Assembly: GCF_003143775.1 (NCBI RefSeq)
Contig: NZ_QFRJ01000002.1
Span: forward strand, 392,501-456,500
Source of the DNA: Brumimicrobium oceani
GTDB lineage: Bacteria > Bacteroidota > Bacteroidia > Flavobacteriales_D > Crocinitomicaceae
Direction: 5' to 3'
Length of the DNA: 64,000 nucleotides
The notes under the pieces were generated by a model. That model had not been told where the DNA came from, ran no database searches, and was given only the letters and a program-made list of their open reading frames with translations. This document shows, in pieces, positions 19,547 through 28,108 of the stretch (the first letter of the stretch is position 1; the number at the start of each line of letters is the position of its first letter). A program made the position numbers and the translations under genes.

Positions 19547-20242
19547 ATGAAAGATGAAGTAGCAAAATTAGCAGAAGCTCTAAAACAGCGCTTTGTGGCG
19601 CACCCATGGCATGGAATCACAATTGGTGAAAAACAGCCCGAATTAATCAATGCATTTATTGAAATTGTCCCTTCAGATGCTATCAAATATGAAGTAGATA
19701 AAGAAAGTGGATATTTAATGGTTGATCGTCCACAGAAGTTTTCAAATTACATGCCTTGTATGTATGGTTTTGTTCCACAAACACTTTGTGACAAAAGTGT
19801 TGCCGAATTTGCGAACGAAAAAACGGGAAGAACAAACATTGTTGGTGATAATGACCCATTAGATATTTGTGTATTATCTGAACGTGAGGTAAATTGTGGT
19901 AACATAATCGCAGAATGTATTCCTGTTGGGGGCTTTAGAATGATTGATGGTGGTGAGGCAGATGATAAAATCATCGCTGTTTTGAAAGACGACCAAGTTT
20001 ATGGCGAAATGACATCAATTGATCAAATTCCTCAAAGGGTGCTGGAAAGAGTAAAGCACTTCTTTTTAACATACAAAGACTTAGGAGGAAATTCGAAAAA
20101 CGTTGAAATTACGCATACCTATGGAGCTGAAGAAGCTAAAGAAGTGATTCGTAGAAGTTCATTAGACTACATCGAAAAACATGGTGATGCAGACACTCTT
20201 TTAGCGGAGGCTTTGGCAGGAGTTTTGCAAAGCAAAGTTTAA
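19547..20242 (+). CDS. ppa: inorganic pyrophosphatase (family I)
   Basis: A 231-residue soluble enzyme that hydrolyses pyrophosphate to phosphate. The family I signature is seen in DNDPLDICVLSE, with further metal/substrate positions in YEVDKESGYLMVDRP, MIDGGEADDKIIAVL and VKHFFLTYKDL. It is longer than the E. coli enzyme at the N-terminus (HPWHGITIGEKQPE), as is usual for the Bacteroidota branch. It has its own promoter and terminator and so is monocistronic. Confidence 0.96.
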   Translation: MKDEVAKLAEALKQRFVAHPWHGITIGEKQPELINAFIEIVPSDAIKYEVDKESGYLMVDRPQKFSNYMPCMYGFVPQTLCDKSVAEFANEKTGRTNIVGDNDPLDICVLSEREVNCGNIIAECIPVGGFRMIDGGEADDKIIAVLKDDQVYGEMTSIDQIPQRVLERVKHFFLTYKDLGGNSKNVEITHTYGAEEAKEVIRRSSLDYIEKHGDADTLLAEALAGVLQSKV

Positions 20243-20281
20243 GATTGACAAATACTTTACGTTAATAAAGAACGTTTATTA

Positions 20282-20311
20282 AGAGGAAAGAGGATATCTT
20301 TCCTCTTTTTT
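20282..20311 (+). terminator. Rho-independent terminator of ppa
   Basis: Stem AGAGGAAAG / CTTTCCTCT followed by a run of eight T residues. The frame of the next gene can be extended back to a TTG inside this T run, which argues against that start. Confidence 0.9.
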
Positions 20312-20343
20312 TGTATTCAAAATTAACTTACATTCAAATTGTT

Positions 20344-21807
20344 ATGCGAATTTTCATAAGTCTTTTTCTGTTATCCTTCCATATTCTTGGACATACGCAA
20401 ATAATATTTGATAAAATCAGTCATGATTTTGAAGAAATCAATGGAAATGATCAACGATATGTAGATATCTACCTAAAGAATAACACAAATAAAGAAGTTT
20501 TTATCCTAAGTGTAAAAACACCTATGGAAGTATCTTCCCTTCAAAAAAGTGACAGAATACAGGCAGATAGTTCTGCTGTTATTCGCTTTCATATTAACAA
20601 TAGATCAAAAGGTAAGTTTAATTATTCAATCCCAGTTTATACAAGCGCAAGTAATGAGGCGACCACAATTCTTTTGAAAGGAAGAATAGTGTCCTTACCG
20701 ATGTCAAATAGCTTAACCGCCTGTCCAAGCTTTGGACAAAAACCACCTCAAGGCAACCCTATGGATTTTATGTTAACCGTAGAAACAATAGATAAAACCA
20801 CAGGTGAAAAATTAGGAAGGTCGAGAGTTGCCATCATTCAAAATGGAACAGCTATTGGGAAGTGGCCTACCTCAAAGGATGGTGAATTAAAAATCAAGCT
20901 ACCCCTCGGCATTACTTATTTCTACGCTACACATGACGGTTACTATCCCGATGAACTCGCTCAATATGTCAACTTCAAAAACAATTTTGTGACTTTAGCT
21001 TTAACGAAAAAAGAGATGCCTAAAGAGGAAATAATCGCTGAAGAAATAACGGAAATTACAAAAGAGCCGGAAAGTATTCTTGAGGAACTGCACGAGCAAC
21101 GCATAATTATAATTGAAGAGAATCAGCCAGAAACAGATTTATCCGATTTCATTGAAGAGACTCCAGAGGAGGTCAAAGAGGAGAAAATCGCAAAAGAAAC
21201 CATTCCAGAATATGATAAAATAGATAAGGACAACTTCGATTTAAAATATTTCAAACCTATTAATGTTGTTTTTGTATTAGATGTTTCTTCCTCCATGAAC
21301 AGATATGATAGGGCAGAATTACTAAAGTATTCACTAGATCAACTGCTAGGAATGTTGAGACCAGAAGACAAAATCGGATTGGTTTCTTATTCATCAGATG
21401 CGCAAGTTTTATTGAATCCAACTCCTGGGGATCAAAAGGAAGTTATTTCTAAAGTTGTTCAAAAGCTAAAAATATCTGGACAAACCGCTGGAGGTAAAGG
21501 AATAAAATTAGGATATAAGCAAGTAAATAAAAACTCATCTGTAGGAGTCCAAAATCATTTAATCATTATAACAGATGGGGCCTTTAATCAGGATTCAGGG
21601 AATTATAAAAAATACATTGAAAAGAATTTCGATAAATACAATACCACTATGAGCGTAGTTGGAATAAAAACTAATTCTAAGTCAGAAGAAAGCATGAGAG
21701 AAGCCGCAGAGTTGGGAAATGGCAGATTTGTCTTGATTGAAAAATTGGTTGATGCTCAGAATAAACTGAAGGAAGAAGTTCGTCTATCCACCTTCAAAGC
21801 TAATTAG
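20344..21807 (+). CDS. von Willebrand factor A domain protein with DUF1573-like N-terminus
   Basis: A 487-residue exported protein starting MRIFISLFLLSFHILGHTQ (signal peptide). N-terminal part (about 20-115) resembles the DUF1573/ASH beta-sandwich (FDKISHDFEEINGNDQRYVD). Next is a carboxypeptidase-regulatory-like part (GEKLGRSRVAII ... ATHDGYYPDELAQYV), an acidic linker very rich in Glu (about 230-300), and a C-terminal VWA domain with MIDAS motif DVSSSMN and later IITDGAFNQD. VWA domains bind partners through a metal ion; the target is unknown. The ATG at 20344 was chosen over a TTG at 20311 that lies in the ppa terminator. The stop codon lies within the left end of an inverted-repeat element. 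Confidence 0.85.
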   Translation: MRIFISLFLLSFHILGHTQIIFDKISHDFEEINGNDQRYVDIYLKNNTNKEVFILSVKTPMEVSSLQKSDRIQADSSAVIRFHINNRSKGKFNYSIPVYTSASNEATTILLKGRIVSLPMSNSLTACPSFGQKPPQGNPMDFMLTVETIDKTTGEKLGRSRVAIIQNGTAIGKWPTSKDGELKIKLPLGITYFYATHDGYYPDELAQYVNFKNNFVTLALTKKEMPKEEIIAEEITEITKEPESILEELHEQRIIIIEENQPETDLSDFIEETPEEVKEEKIAKETIPEYDKIDKDNFDLKYFKPINVVFVLDVSSSMNRYDRAELLKYSLDQLLGMLRPEDKIGLVSYSSDAQVLLNPTPGDQKEVISKVVQKLKISGQTAGGKGIKLGYKQVNKNSSVGVQNHLIIITDGAFNQDSGNYKKYIEKNFDKYNTTMSVVGIKTNSKSEESMREAAELGNGRFVLIEKLVDAQNKLKEEVRLSTFKAN

Positions 21808-21974
21808 TGGATGGTCGGAAACAGAAGATTTTTATAAAATAAATTATTTTTGATGAGAGTTTGATTTATTTTTATGAGGTGATGCCTTAGCATCAGGCGA
21901 TTAAAAATAAAGGGAACTATCGCAAAAAGAAATATTTTTAATTTTGATGTGTTTCCGACCAGACACTAATTAGT
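21800..21974. repeat. inverted-repeat element, copy A (MITE- or structured-RNA-like)
   Basis: Perfect 12-bp terminal inverted repeats TGGTCGGAAACA (21812-21823) and TGTTTCCGACCA (21950-21961). They are flanked by a 9-bp direct repeat CTAATTAGT (21800-21808 and 21966-21974) that looks like a target duplication. Inside is a second hairpin: TTTATTTTTA (21865-21874) pairs with TAAAAATAAA (21902-21911) and TGATGC with GCATCA. A related element is at 53805-53954. No open reading frame inside. Confidence 0.75.
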
Positions 21975-22035
21975 ACACTTCTCGTATAAGTAAAAATACA
22001 GCGAAAGTTCTTCTGCAACCAAATCCTCAAAAAAT

Positions 22036-22068
22036 AAAGCAGGAAATATTAAATATATTCCCTGCTTT
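22036..22068. terminator. hairpin terminator between VWA gene and folE
   Basis: Stem AAAGCAGGAAATAT / ATATTCCCTGCTTT with one mismatch and a short AT loop. It can serve convergent genes; T tracts are short on both sides. Confidence 0.5.
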
Positions 22069-22174
22069 AACTCTTATTGTATAATTCTATCAATTCACGA
22101 AGTATTGCATCGATTAAGCACAGAAAACCAGTGTTCTCAACACCTAATAAGGTCAGCAATATTCTCGAAAAGTA

Positions 22175-22768
22175 TTAATGTAATTTCGCTTGAATTAGAT
22201 TAATAAACTCCTTACGCGTGCTGTCATTTGACATAAACAGACCTTTAAAGGCAGAAGTTGTAGTTGACGAATTTTGTTTTTCAACGCCGCGCATTTGCAT
22301 ACACATGTGACTACATTCCAATACAACCGCAACCCCTTTTGGTTCTAGTGTTCTTTGAATACAATCGCGAATTTCTAATGTCAATCTCTCCTGTACTTGT
22401 AAACGACGTGCGTAAGCATCTACTATTCTGGGCAGTTTACTCAACCCAACTATTTTCCCATCAGGTATATATGCAATATGTGCTTTCCCGAAAAAAGGTA
22501 ACATGTGATGTTCACACTGAGAATAAACTTCAATATCTTTTACAATTACCATTTCAGAATAATCTTCTTGAAACAAGGCACTTCTTAGGATTTCATCCGG
22601 ATTTTGTTTGTAACCTTGTGTTAAAAACTGCACAGATTTAGCCACTCTTTCTGGAGTTTTAAGTAAACCTTCTCTGCTTGGGTCCTCCCCTAAATCTGCT
22701 AAAACACTTTTATAAACTTCGGTAAGTTTATCAGTTACCTCTTGATTATATTCAAATTTACTTTCCAT
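22175..22768 (-). CDS. folE: GTP cyclohydrolase I
   Basis: A 197-residue enzyme that turns GTP into 7,8-dihydroneopterin triphosphate, the first step to folate and to 7-deazaguanines. The zinc and catalytic motifs are present: [38 protein letters not shown] and the second cysteine in [13 protein letters not shown]. It starts 20 bases after queD, with which it shares an operon, so its product may feed QueD directly. No other folate genes are near. Confidence 0.97.
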   Translation of the reverse strand: MESKFEYNQEVTDKLTEVYKSVLADLGEDPSREGLLKTPERVAKSVQFLTQGYKQNPDEILRSALFQEDYSEMVIVKDIEVYSQCEHHMLPFFGKAHIAYIPDGKIVGLSKLPRIVDAYARRLQVQERLTLEIRDCIQRTLEPKGVAVVLECSHMCMQMRGVEKQNSSTTTSAFKGLFMSNDSTRKEFINLIQAKLH

Positions 22769-22788
22769 TAAAAATTGATTTTATGTAG

Positions 22789-23220
22789 CTAGAATGGTTC
22801 GTTCCCCCCATAATATTCTACGTAATTGTTTTCGGTTTCTTCTAATCTAATTTTCGCTAAAACTCCACCAGCCTTTTTAATTGGCTCTTCGATTTCTTCC
22901 CAAATCTTCATTACTAAATTTTCTGTAGATGCCAGTACCCCATTCATAAAAGGAACATCTAAATTTAGATTTTTATGATCTAATGCTTCAACCACATACT
23001 CCTTCATGATTTTACTTAAGTCCTTAAGATTAATCACAAAACCAGTATCCACATTGGGAACTCCTTTTACCGTAACGAAAATATTAAAATTATGTCCGTG
23101 CCAATTTTTGTTGCTGCATTTTCCAAATACGGCTTCATTTTTCTCATCGCTCCATTCCTCGTTCCACAATTTATGTGCAGCGTTGAAATGTTCTCTGCGT
23201 GTAATGTAAACTGTTTTCAA
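22789..23220 (-). CDS. queD: 6-carboxytetrahydropterin synthase / PTPS family
   Basis: A 143-residue member of the 6-pyruvoyl-tetrahydropterin synthase family. Zinc-binding histidines are seen in HFNAAHKL and in NWHGHNF; the catalytic Cys is in GKCSNKNWHGH and the late His in ALDHKNLN. Next to folE this most likely acts in the queuosine (preQ0) pathway, converting dihydroneopterin triphosphate to 6-carboxytetrahydropterin. queE and queC are not in the window. The family also contains PTPS proper, so the symbol rests on bacterial context. Confidence 0.9.
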   Translation of the reverse strand: MKTVYITRREHFNAAHKLWNEEWSDEKNEAVFGKCSNKNWHGHNFNIFVTVKGVPNVDTGFVINLKDLSKIMKEYVVEALDHKNLNLDVPFMNGVLASTENLVMKIWEEIEEPIKKAGGVLAKIRLEETENNYVEYYGGNEPF

Positions 23221-23238
23221 TTGTAAAAATTTTAGCTA

Positions 23239-23246
23239 CAAAGATA
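23239..23246 (-). promoter_or_regulatory. -7 promoter box TATCTTTG for queD-folE
   Basis: Exact TAnnTTTG match on the minus strand 18 bases before the queD ATG; a TTTG lies 16 bases further upstream as a possible -33 element. Confidence 0.6.
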
Positions 23247-23292
23247 GTAAACGTTCAAGAAACAAAATTGTTTATTGGTTTTAATTAGAAAG

Positions 23293-23317
23293 CAAAAAAA
23301 ACGCCTTTAACAGCGTT
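23293..23317 (-). terminator. terminator of the small secreted protein gene
   Basis: On the minus strand AACGC / GCGTT stem with an 8-base loop is followed by eight T residues. It lies about 90 bases after the gene at 23404-23757. Confidence 0.65.
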
Positions 23318-23403
23318 GTACATATTTAATCTATAAAAGTTAGTTTAACAAAGGAGTGGCAATTCTGCTTTCCTCTGCGTGAATAGCCTAGTAACTCGGC
23401 ATC

Positions 23404-23757
23404 CTAAGCTTCAACAATAAGCGTTTTCATTCTAATTTCGGCATCCGTGTTTAATTTCACATAGTACTTCCCTGGAGATAATCCTTTTAAATCAATCTCG
23501 AAAGACTCGTTATCTGTTTTAACATAGCTGTAGTAAATTGACTTTCCTCTGGGATCAATCAATGCAATACTTGTAAAACTTTCGTCTACACCTTTTACTA
23601 AAACACCCAACTTATCAGCTTGAATAATTTGAATATTAAACACTATCTCGCTCTTTGAACTGTCTATTGTTGTTTTTCTTAAGGGCTCTCCTTCTCCACT
23701 GTAAGACATCGCAATATTTGCTATCAACATTGCGGCAATAATCGTTAATTTTTTCAT
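23404..23757 (-). CDS. small secreted beta-sandwich protein, function unknown
   Basis: A 117-residue protein starting MKKLTIIAAMLIANIAMS (signal peptide). The mature part of about 95 residues is a single small beta domain with the pattern KGVDESFTSIALIDPRG ... FEIDLKGLSPGKYYVKL ... IRMKTLIVEA. This layout resembles the type A T9SS sorting domain (or DUF3244), but there is no cargo domain in front of it. The ATG at 23757 was chosen over a longer frame because a signal peptide starts there and a promoter box is at 23791. Not recognised further. Confidence 0.7.
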   Translation of the reverse strand: MKKLTIIAAMLIANIAMSYSGEGEPLRKTTIDSSKSEIVFNIQIIQADKLGVLVKGVDESFTSIALIDPRGKSIYYSYVKTDNESFEIDLKGLSPGKYYVKLNTDAEIRMKTLIVEA

Positions 23758-23790
23758 TCTTTCTTTTGTTTTTATTTTTATTATTTGTGA

Positions 23791-23798
23791 CAAATGTA
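23791..23798 (-). promoter_or_regulatory. promoter of the small secreted protein gene
   Basis: Box TACATTTG on the minus strand with an ATTG about 21 bases upstream as the -33 element; 33 bases before the ATG. Confidence 0.55.
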
Positions 23799-23915
23799 CT
23801 ACACAAATCTGGGTAAAAACAATGGTTTTGAATGATTTAATGGAGATTTAACGTGGTTAATATTGCGGTAATAATTGAATAGATTTTGGTGATGTTTTGG
23901 AAATATTGGAGTCTA

Positions 23916-24192
23916 CTAAAACAAATCAGAATGGGTTCCGGTTCTAACAACTGTAATCAGCTTTATTGTATCGTTTTGGTCCCAAATCAAGAGCCAGTCT
24001 GGCTCAATATGACATTCCCGAAAGACCTTTATAATTTCCTTTTAATTTATGTGCTTTGAATTTTCTAGGGAGTTTTCCTTTAGACTCCAACATAACAATG
24101 ACAGACTTAAAAGCCTCCATATTTAAACCTCTCTTCTGGGCTAATTTAATGTCTTTTTTAATCTTACCTACATATTCAATTTTGTAACTCAT
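23916..24192 (-). pseudogene. YafQ/RelE-family toxin, frameshifted
   Basis: The intact N-terminal frame (24192 down to 24004) gives MSYKIEYVGKIKKDIKLAQK ... HKLKGNYKG and then stops after an aberrant LSGMSY. If one base is removed in the segment 24021-24027, the frame continues FRECHIEPDWLLIWDQNDTI ... TVVRTGTHSDLF and stops at 23916, giving a 91-residue protein of normal YafQ length and including the conserved C-terminal RTGTHSDLF. So the gene looks like a YafQ-type mRNA interferase inactivated by a 1-base insertion. The ATG overlaps the antitoxin stop (ATGA). Sequencing error is an alternative. Confidence 0.85.
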
Positions 24193-24410
24193 ATACCCAA
24201 CTCTTCAAATAATTCATCTGAATTTTTCACTTTGAATGTTTTTCCCGCACGACTTTCCTCAATTGCTTTTTTGGTTTCAGCATTGTATTCTGCTCGCGGT
24301 TCTTCAACAATACTTAACTCTTCAATTTTGGCAAAAGGAAGCGTTTTCACAAAAGCAATAAAAGCTCGTGCTGCTTTACTATTTGTATCTACTTTGATAA
24401 TTGTTGACAT
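24189..24410 (-). CDS. putative antitoxin (DUF2683-like) of the YafQ pair
   Basis: A 73-residue protein starting MSTIIKVDTNSKAARAFIAF, with a middle part VEEPRAEYNAETKKAIEESR and a C-terminal acidic segment ending SDELFEELGI. The pattern fits the small antitoxin proteins that precede YafQ-like toxins in Bacteroidota: N-terminal part for DNA binding or dimerisation, C-terminal part for toxin wrapping. It overlaps the toxin start by 4 bases. Start at 24410 was chosen because a longer frame adds a non-conserved hydrophobic leader. It remains intact although the toxin is broken. Confidence 0.75.
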   Translation of the reverse strand: MSTIIKVDTNSKAARAFIAFVKTLPFAKIEELSIVEEPRAEYNAETKKAIEESRAGKTFKVKNSDELFEELGI

Positions 24411-24552
24411 GATTACTGTTTTAAGCAAAAACATGAAAAGTTTAGTAGATAGAGAAATCAATTAAAGCATTTAAATAACAGCATTCTCCCAACCAAAGAT
24501 CCAACTCAAATTTCCAAACTTGATAATCCCTACTCAATACTTAACACTGCTA

Positions 24553-25296
24553 TTACCAAACAAATATATCATCCAAAATTCTTCCTCCTGAGCCGCGACC
24601 AGAGAACAATTCTTCTACAAGTTTACGAATGTCTTTGTTGGAATAATAATCCTTCGCTTTTCCTTTCGGCATTTCTTGCTGTATATTTTTCTTGGATAAA
24701 CTCTTCACCTCTTTTGCGAAGTAGACCACTCCCCCATCCTCTAAAGCCAAGCCCAAAATTGCACCTGGCAAACCATTAAATGACTCTGGACCAACAGAAG
24801 GAACGATTTTCTCGGCATACCAAGCATAAATATTTGTTGAATCGTTGGCTACCCAAAGTGCTTGTTTCGTTTCAAACCCAGCAATTGTTCTTCGGTTTTC
24901 TGTAATGATCCATTCTCTTTGTTTAAGTGTATCCTTTAAATAAATTTCTGCTCCGTAATAGAGGAATTGACGTTCCATTTTATTCGAATTTAAATTCTGA
25001 TACGTTGTATTTTTCATCGTAGACCACTCTCTGTCTTCATCTCCTACTTCTGGCAAAACAGGTTTAAAAAGGGATGTTGAGTCATTAAAATACAGAATAT
25101 ATTCATCCGTTTTTGGTTTTTTCATCCAATCTTTATTATTCCCCATCGTTTGAGCACCTTCGTAGCGCTTTTCTAAATTCGTTCTTTTCTCAAAAACGAT
25201 TTCGCCTGAATAAATTGCCTGACCAAAAGACCAAGTAGTCAAGAACAAAAAAGCAATTCCTACTATAATTCTAGAACCATCTACCCCTGCCTTCAT
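24553..25296 (-). CDS. GLPGLI family protein
   Basis: A 247-residue exported protein of the GLPGLI family, named after the motif that reads GLPGAI here (in SFNGLPGAILGLALEDGG). Signal peptide near residues 8-25 (RIIVGIAFLFLTTWSFGQ). The preceding part holds RTIAGFETKQALW and IYAWYAEKIVPSVGPESF, both typical. Function of the family is unknown. The start overlaps the 3' end of the upstream outer-membrane receptor gene by 26 bases, so both are translated from one mRNA. GLPGLI genes next to receptor-like barrels are common in Bacteroidota. Confidence 0.88.
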   Translation of the reverse strand: MKAGVDGSRIIVGIAFLFLTTWSFGQAIYSGEIVFEKRTNLEKRYEGAQTMGNNKDWMKKPKTDEYILYFNDSTSLFKPVLPEVGDEDREWSTMKNTTYQNLNSNKMERQFLYYGAEIYLKDTLKQREWIITENRRTIAGFETKQALWVANDSTNIYAWYAEKIVPSVGPESFNGLPGAILGLALEDGGVVYFAKEVKSLSKKNIQQEMPKGKAKDYYSNKDIRKLVEELFSGRGSGGRILDDIFVW

Positions 25297-28027
25297 CTGC
25301 TTTTGTTTTATTATTATTGAATCTTAATGTTGCTCCTACCATAAAGTAACGTGCTATTATTCTACTGCGAGTATCTGTAATAATATTGGTTCCCACATTT
25401 CTAGAGATCCCAATATTCTGATTAAATATATCGTAAACTGATGCATTAATGACCAAATTTCCTGTCTTCAAGAATCGTCTGTTCAATTTTGCATTCCAAA
25501 TAAATGGAGTTGCATTAAAGCCTTCTGCTCTTCTGGAATTAATTTCATAAACCGCATCTGTTTCTACAAAGAACCTAAAAGGCAGTTCATAAAAAATGGA
25601 GGCTTTGTACCTTTGAACTGTATAAGGTTCATTTAATCCCATAGATAAATTACTGCGTGGATCATTATAACTCAATATGGCGCTAATGCTAAGTTCAATT
25701 GAATCAGAGCGCATTTCAAGACCTAATTCTGCATCTATATTATAGTTTTCCGTAGTATTTTTCTCATTGTTGATTTCGGAATTAAAACTAGTATACCCCC
25801 CTGATGCTTGTGGCCTTAAGGTTAATAGTTTTTTGAAGATAGGAATTCCTCCACCGGCATAAAAACCACTGTAAATATTTCCATCCACGTTAATAGCTGT
25901 TGCCACTGACTGTCCTGTTGGTGTGTATATTATTGAGTTGGAGAAATCATTATCAAAGTAATTCATATACAATCCACTGTAAACGTAGCTCTGCTTTAAA
26001 GCGTTCCATTTGTTATAGTTTACACTTAATTTATGTGAATAATTGGGTTCTAAATTCGGGTTTCCTATCACTAAACTATTTGGATCTGTATTGTCTCTCA
26101 CCGGTTGAAGCTGATTTAAACTGGGTTGATCAGACGTAGTTTTATACACAAATTGGATTCTGTGCGCATTTGAGAATTTATAATAATACTCCAAATAAGG
26201 TAGAATATTATCCACATTTTGATTAATATTAGTATTATTGATATTGTTAAAATTATCAATTACGACATTTCTGAAACGCGCTCCCGCTTCTAAAGTATGC
26301 TTTCTATCTTTAAACAAGATTCCTAAAGCTCCTCTATTTTCCAATCTTGTATTGCTGAAATCGTTACTATACAATTCCGCATAATCATCATATCCCGATG
26401 CTGTTCTATTAAATGTAGACGTTGCCTGTTCACCGTAAAAATAATCCAATCTGTATTGGAATTTAAGTCTAAAACTTCTCGTAATTGGTTCCATGTAATC
26501 CACAATCAAGCGGTGACCTGTGGTATTGTTGACCATGTTTCTTTTTTGGTCATAAACAGAATCAGGAATATTAAACTGTCCAAAAAACAAGTCGGAATTT
26601 AGTGTATTATTCCTATCAGTTTCCGTGTAGCCTAATTGATAAACAACATCTAGTTCTCTAAATCGCTTATCAAATTTTTTATTTAATTCTAATTCTACGT
26701 TACCTTCTAATCCATCAGCTTCAGATTCATTTCTCACATTGGTGGCGCTAAATCTCTGTTCGTTCTTCGTAAGAAAATCGCTTGTATTTGTTGTTAATGA
26801 AGATTCATTTCTTAAAACAAGGTTAGACTTCAATTTCAATTTTGTTTTGTCATTCACATCATATTCAAAATCCATGTTTACGGTATGAGATTGCTGTAAT
26901 TGATCAGTAAATGAAGAATCTCTTTTCAGGTAAGTCGTATCTGCAAAAAAGAATTCAGAAGTTCGAACCTGTTCAGTTGTTAAACGACTGTCATTATAAG
27001 TATAGTTTACATTCATTTTTATTTTCTCAGAAAGTTTATTCGAAAAATAAAAACCACCTTTGTAATTCTCCGGCAAACCATTCAAACGGCTGGTATTCAT
27101 TATGGAACCCCAACCACCAGACATTTCATTAGTCAATCCAAAACGCGATGCATCTCTATAACTAAATCCGGTGTTAGGCGTATTGGAACCCAATGCGAAA
27201 ACAGAGACTTTAAGGTCTTTATTGAAATAGTTTGCCAAGACTTCACCTTCGTAGAAACCACTTCCATTGGGCAAATCATCAAAATATTCAGAGTTAAAGC
27301 CGCCACTTCCTGCCACTTTTCCAAAATATCCTTTCTTGGCATCGTCTTTTAATTTTACGTCTAAAACTTGAATTTTGTCTTCTGAATTTCCACCGGAGGT
27401 TTCATCCTCGGCTTCATAAACCTCTATTTTATCAACACCTTCCGCAGTTAAATTTCGAGTGGCAATAGTTGGGTCAGAACCAAAAAACTCATCTCCATCA
27501 ACCAGAACTTTTGTCACCTTTCGACCTTGTGAACTTACATTTCCATCATCATCTACTTGCAAGCCAGGTAAATTTTTCAATAAATCTTCCACCATTGCAT
27601 TTTGCTTTGTTGCAAAAGAATCTGCCACATATACCAAAGTATCTCCCCTGAAATAAATCGGTTCTTTATTCGCATAAACAACCACTTCGTCTAACTGTGT
27701 AGCTTGCTCTGGAAGGATAATATTTGGAATATGAATTTCATTATTTTCTTCGGATCCAATAATATAGAAACGTTTTTCATCGAAATCGTGATGAGAAACA
27801 ATTAGCTCCATGGTATCGATAGGAACACCTTGTAGATTGTAAGTTCCATCTGCTTCGCTACGCGTGTACCCCATCAATAACCCATCAGAAAGTCGAACAG
27901 CCATTATCACGGCATTTTCTAATGGTTTGTCATTTAAAGTATCATTTACAACTCCCGTAAACTTCATTTCTTGTGAATAAGAGAGGGAAGTGAACAGAAT
28001 AAGGAATAAGGCCAGTAATCTTTTCAT
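25271..28027 (-). CDS. outer-membrane beta-barrel (TonB-receptor-like) with carboxypeptidase-regulatory N-terminus
   Basis: A 918-residue outer-membrane protein. Signal peptide MKRLLALFLILFTSLSYS; then a carboxypeptidase-regulatory-like domain (about 20-105, GVVNDTLNDKPLENAVIMA), a plug-like domain (about 110-220, with VEDLLKNLPGLQVDDDGNVS and KVLVDGDEFFG) and a large barrel of the OMP_b-brl_3 type ending in a strand with YFMVGATLRFNN. No TonB box is obvious. Start 28027 was preferred because the GTG at 28048 overlaps the promoter box. Pairing with GLPGLI protein suggests a shared, unknown role. Confidence 0.88.
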   Translation of the reverse strand: MKRLLALFLILFTSLSYSQEMKFTGVVNDTLNDKPLENAVIMAVRLSDGLLMGYTRSEADGTYNLQGVPIDTMELIVSHHDFDEKRFYIIGSEENNEIHIPNIILPEQATQLDEVVVYANKEPIYFRGDTLVYVADSFATKQNAMVEDLLKNLPGLQVDDDGNVSSQGRKVTKVLVDGDEFFGSDPTIATRNLTAEGVDKIEVYEAEDETSGGNSEDKIQVLDVKLKDDAKKGYFGKVAGSGGFNSEYFDDLPNGSGFYEGEVLANYFNKDLKVSVFALGSNTPNTGFSYRDASRFGLTNEMSGGWGSIMNTSRLNGLPENYKGGFYFSNKLSEKIKMNVNYTYNDSRLTTEQVRTSEFFFADTTYLKRDSSFTDQLQQSHTVNMDFEYDVNDKTKLKLKSNLVLRNESSLTTNTSDFLTKNEQRFSATNVRNESEADGLEGNVELELNKKFDKRFRELDVVYQLGYTETDRNNTLNSDLFFGQFNIPDSVYDQKRNMVNNTTGHRLIVDYMEPITRSFRLKFQYRLDYFYGEQATSTFNRTASGYDDYAELYSNDFSNTRLENRGALGILFKDRKHTLEAGARFRNVVIDNFNNINNTNINQNVDNILPYLEYYYKFSNAHRIQFVYKTTSDQPSLNQLQPVRDNTDPNSLVIGNPNLEPNYSHKLSVNYNKWNALKQSYVYSGLYMNYFDNDFSNSIIYTPTGQSVATAINVDGNIYSGFYAGGGIPIFKKLLTLRPQASGGYTSFNSEINNEKNTTENYNIDAELGLEMRSDSIELSISAILSYNDPRSNLSMGLNEPYTVQRYKASIFYELPFRFFVETDAVYEINSRRAEGFNATPFIWNAKLNRRFLKTGNLVINASVYDIFNQNIGISRNVGTNIITDTRSRIIARYFMVGATLRFNNNKTKADEGRGRWF

Positions 28028-28047
28028 TTGTGATTGTTTTCTGTTCA

Positions 28048-28055
28048 CAAAAATA
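28048..28055 (-). promoter_or_regulatory. -7 promoter box TATTTTTG for the receptor/GLPGLI operon
   Basis: Exact TAnnTTTG match on the minus strand, 20 bases before the chosen ATG. Confidence 0.6.
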
Positions 28056-28108
28056 ATCTAATCATTTCAGTACAGGGGCATTTATATGTTGAGCTGCAAT
28101 TTCCAATG

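Noticed and set aside
22175-23220. Complete queuosine/preQ0 or 7-deazaguanine DNA modification cluster
   Set aside because: Only queD and folE are present; no queE, queC, dpd or tgt genes in the window.
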